Of a stretch of DNA of 5,709 nt, positions 5,534-5,709 are shown piece by piece. Source of the DNA: JBGPLH01 sp041486365 [NCBI: Thermodesulfobacteriota bacterium]. Its GTDB lineage: Bacteria > JAUYMQ01. Location of the stretch: assembly GCA_041486365.1 (NCBI GenBank), contig JBGPLH010000225.1:1-5709 (forward strand), given 5' to 3'. Position 1 is the stretch's first letter, and every line of letters begins with the position of its first letter. The notes beneath the pieces were generated by a model. The model was not told where the DNA came from, ran no database searches, and was given only the letters and a program-made list of their open reading frames with translations. The translations under genes were made by a program, and so were the position numbers.

Positions 5534-5709
5534 CTAGTCGAGATAACCGAGGTGCCGGAGCCGCTCGAGCACCTTCGCCTCGTCCTCCTGGCTCATCTCC
5601 TCGTCCGCCGGCGCGTCCGCACCGCTTCGCGCGTGTCCCGCCGACTCCTCCACCCGCACCGGCTCGCGCTCGAGCAGGCCGGGCTCCCAGGTTTCCTCGA
5701 TCAACTTCC
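5534..5709 (-). CDS. C-terminal fragment of a probable alkaline-phosphatase-superfamily (phosphodiesterase/sulfatase-like) protein
   Basis: This is the 3' end of a gene that enters from the right edge: 57 residues and a TAG stop, with the first complete codon at 5707. The fragment is acidic and charged and ends in KVLERLRHLGYLD. A tail of the form (E/V)xxRLRxLGYL after an acidic, disordered stretch is a recurring C-terminus in bacterial type I phosphodiesterase/nucleotide pyrophosphatase and sulfatase-like proteins of the alkaline phosphatase superfamily. That recollection is the only basis for the family call, because the metal-binding core lies outside the window. The middle (about residues 20-42) is rich in Glu, Ala, Asp and Ser and looks disordered. 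The stop lies 12 nt before the hydrolase start, so the two genes are probably co-transcribed. The coding call is supported by the uninterrupted frame and the tight junction. Substrate and location are unknown. Confidence 0.6.
   Translation of the reverse strand, partial: KLIEETWEPGLLEREPVRVEESAGHARSGADAPADEEMSQEDEAKVLERLRHLGYLD

Noticed and set aside
1-5709. CRISPR array, tRNA or rRNA genes, insertion sequence, attachment site
   Set aside because: No regularly spaced repeats, structural RNA signatures, transposase motifs or terminal inverted repeats were seen. Almost all of the window is coding.

Overview
The window is a stretch of very G+C-rich bacterial DNA, strongly G/C at third codon positions. 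Every real gene lies on the minus strand, so the operon reads from right (5709) to left (1). I see no RNA genes, mobile elements, CRISPR arrays or clear promoters. The base composition, and an alkaline-phosphatase-superfamily type C-terminus ending in LGYLD, suggest an environmental bacterium such as a deltaproteobacterium-like, acidobacterial or gemmatimonad lineage. This placement is a guess, because no taxonomic marker is present.

Layout in transcription order: (1) 5709-5534, the last 57 residues of a protein that looks like an alkaline phosphatase/phosphodiesterase-superfamily member; (2) 5521-4649, an alpha/beta hydrolase of 290 aa; (3) 4639-2294, a 781-aa fusion of a predicted beta-propeller (about residues 25-490) to a class I SAM-dependent methyltransferase (about 521-781); (4) 2297-1398, a second stand-alone class I methyltransferase of 299 aa; (5) 1401-613, a classical short-chain dehydrogenase/reductase (SDR) of 262 aa; (6) 555-1, the first 185 residues of a second SDR, a paralogue of the first, cut by the window edge.

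The genes are packed as one translationally coupled operon. The gaps are 12 nt, 9 nt, a 4-nt ATGA overlap, another 4-nt ATGA overlap, and 57 nt. Most starts have a purine-rich Shine-Dalgarno sequence, and two of these are embedded in the end of the preceding gene. No intrinsic terminator was found between genes.

Together they look like a tailoring or modification cassette: two methyl transfers, two NAD(P)-dependent redox steps on alcohols or carbonyls, and one hydrolase-fold step. No core synthase (polyketide, peptide or terpene) lies in the window, so the pathway and substrate cannot be named. The most unusual items are the cytoplasmic propeller-methyltransferase fusion and the alpha/beta hydrolase that lacks the usual catalytic acid after strand beta-7. 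Tandem SDR paralogues that appear to have opposite cofactor preference are also notable.
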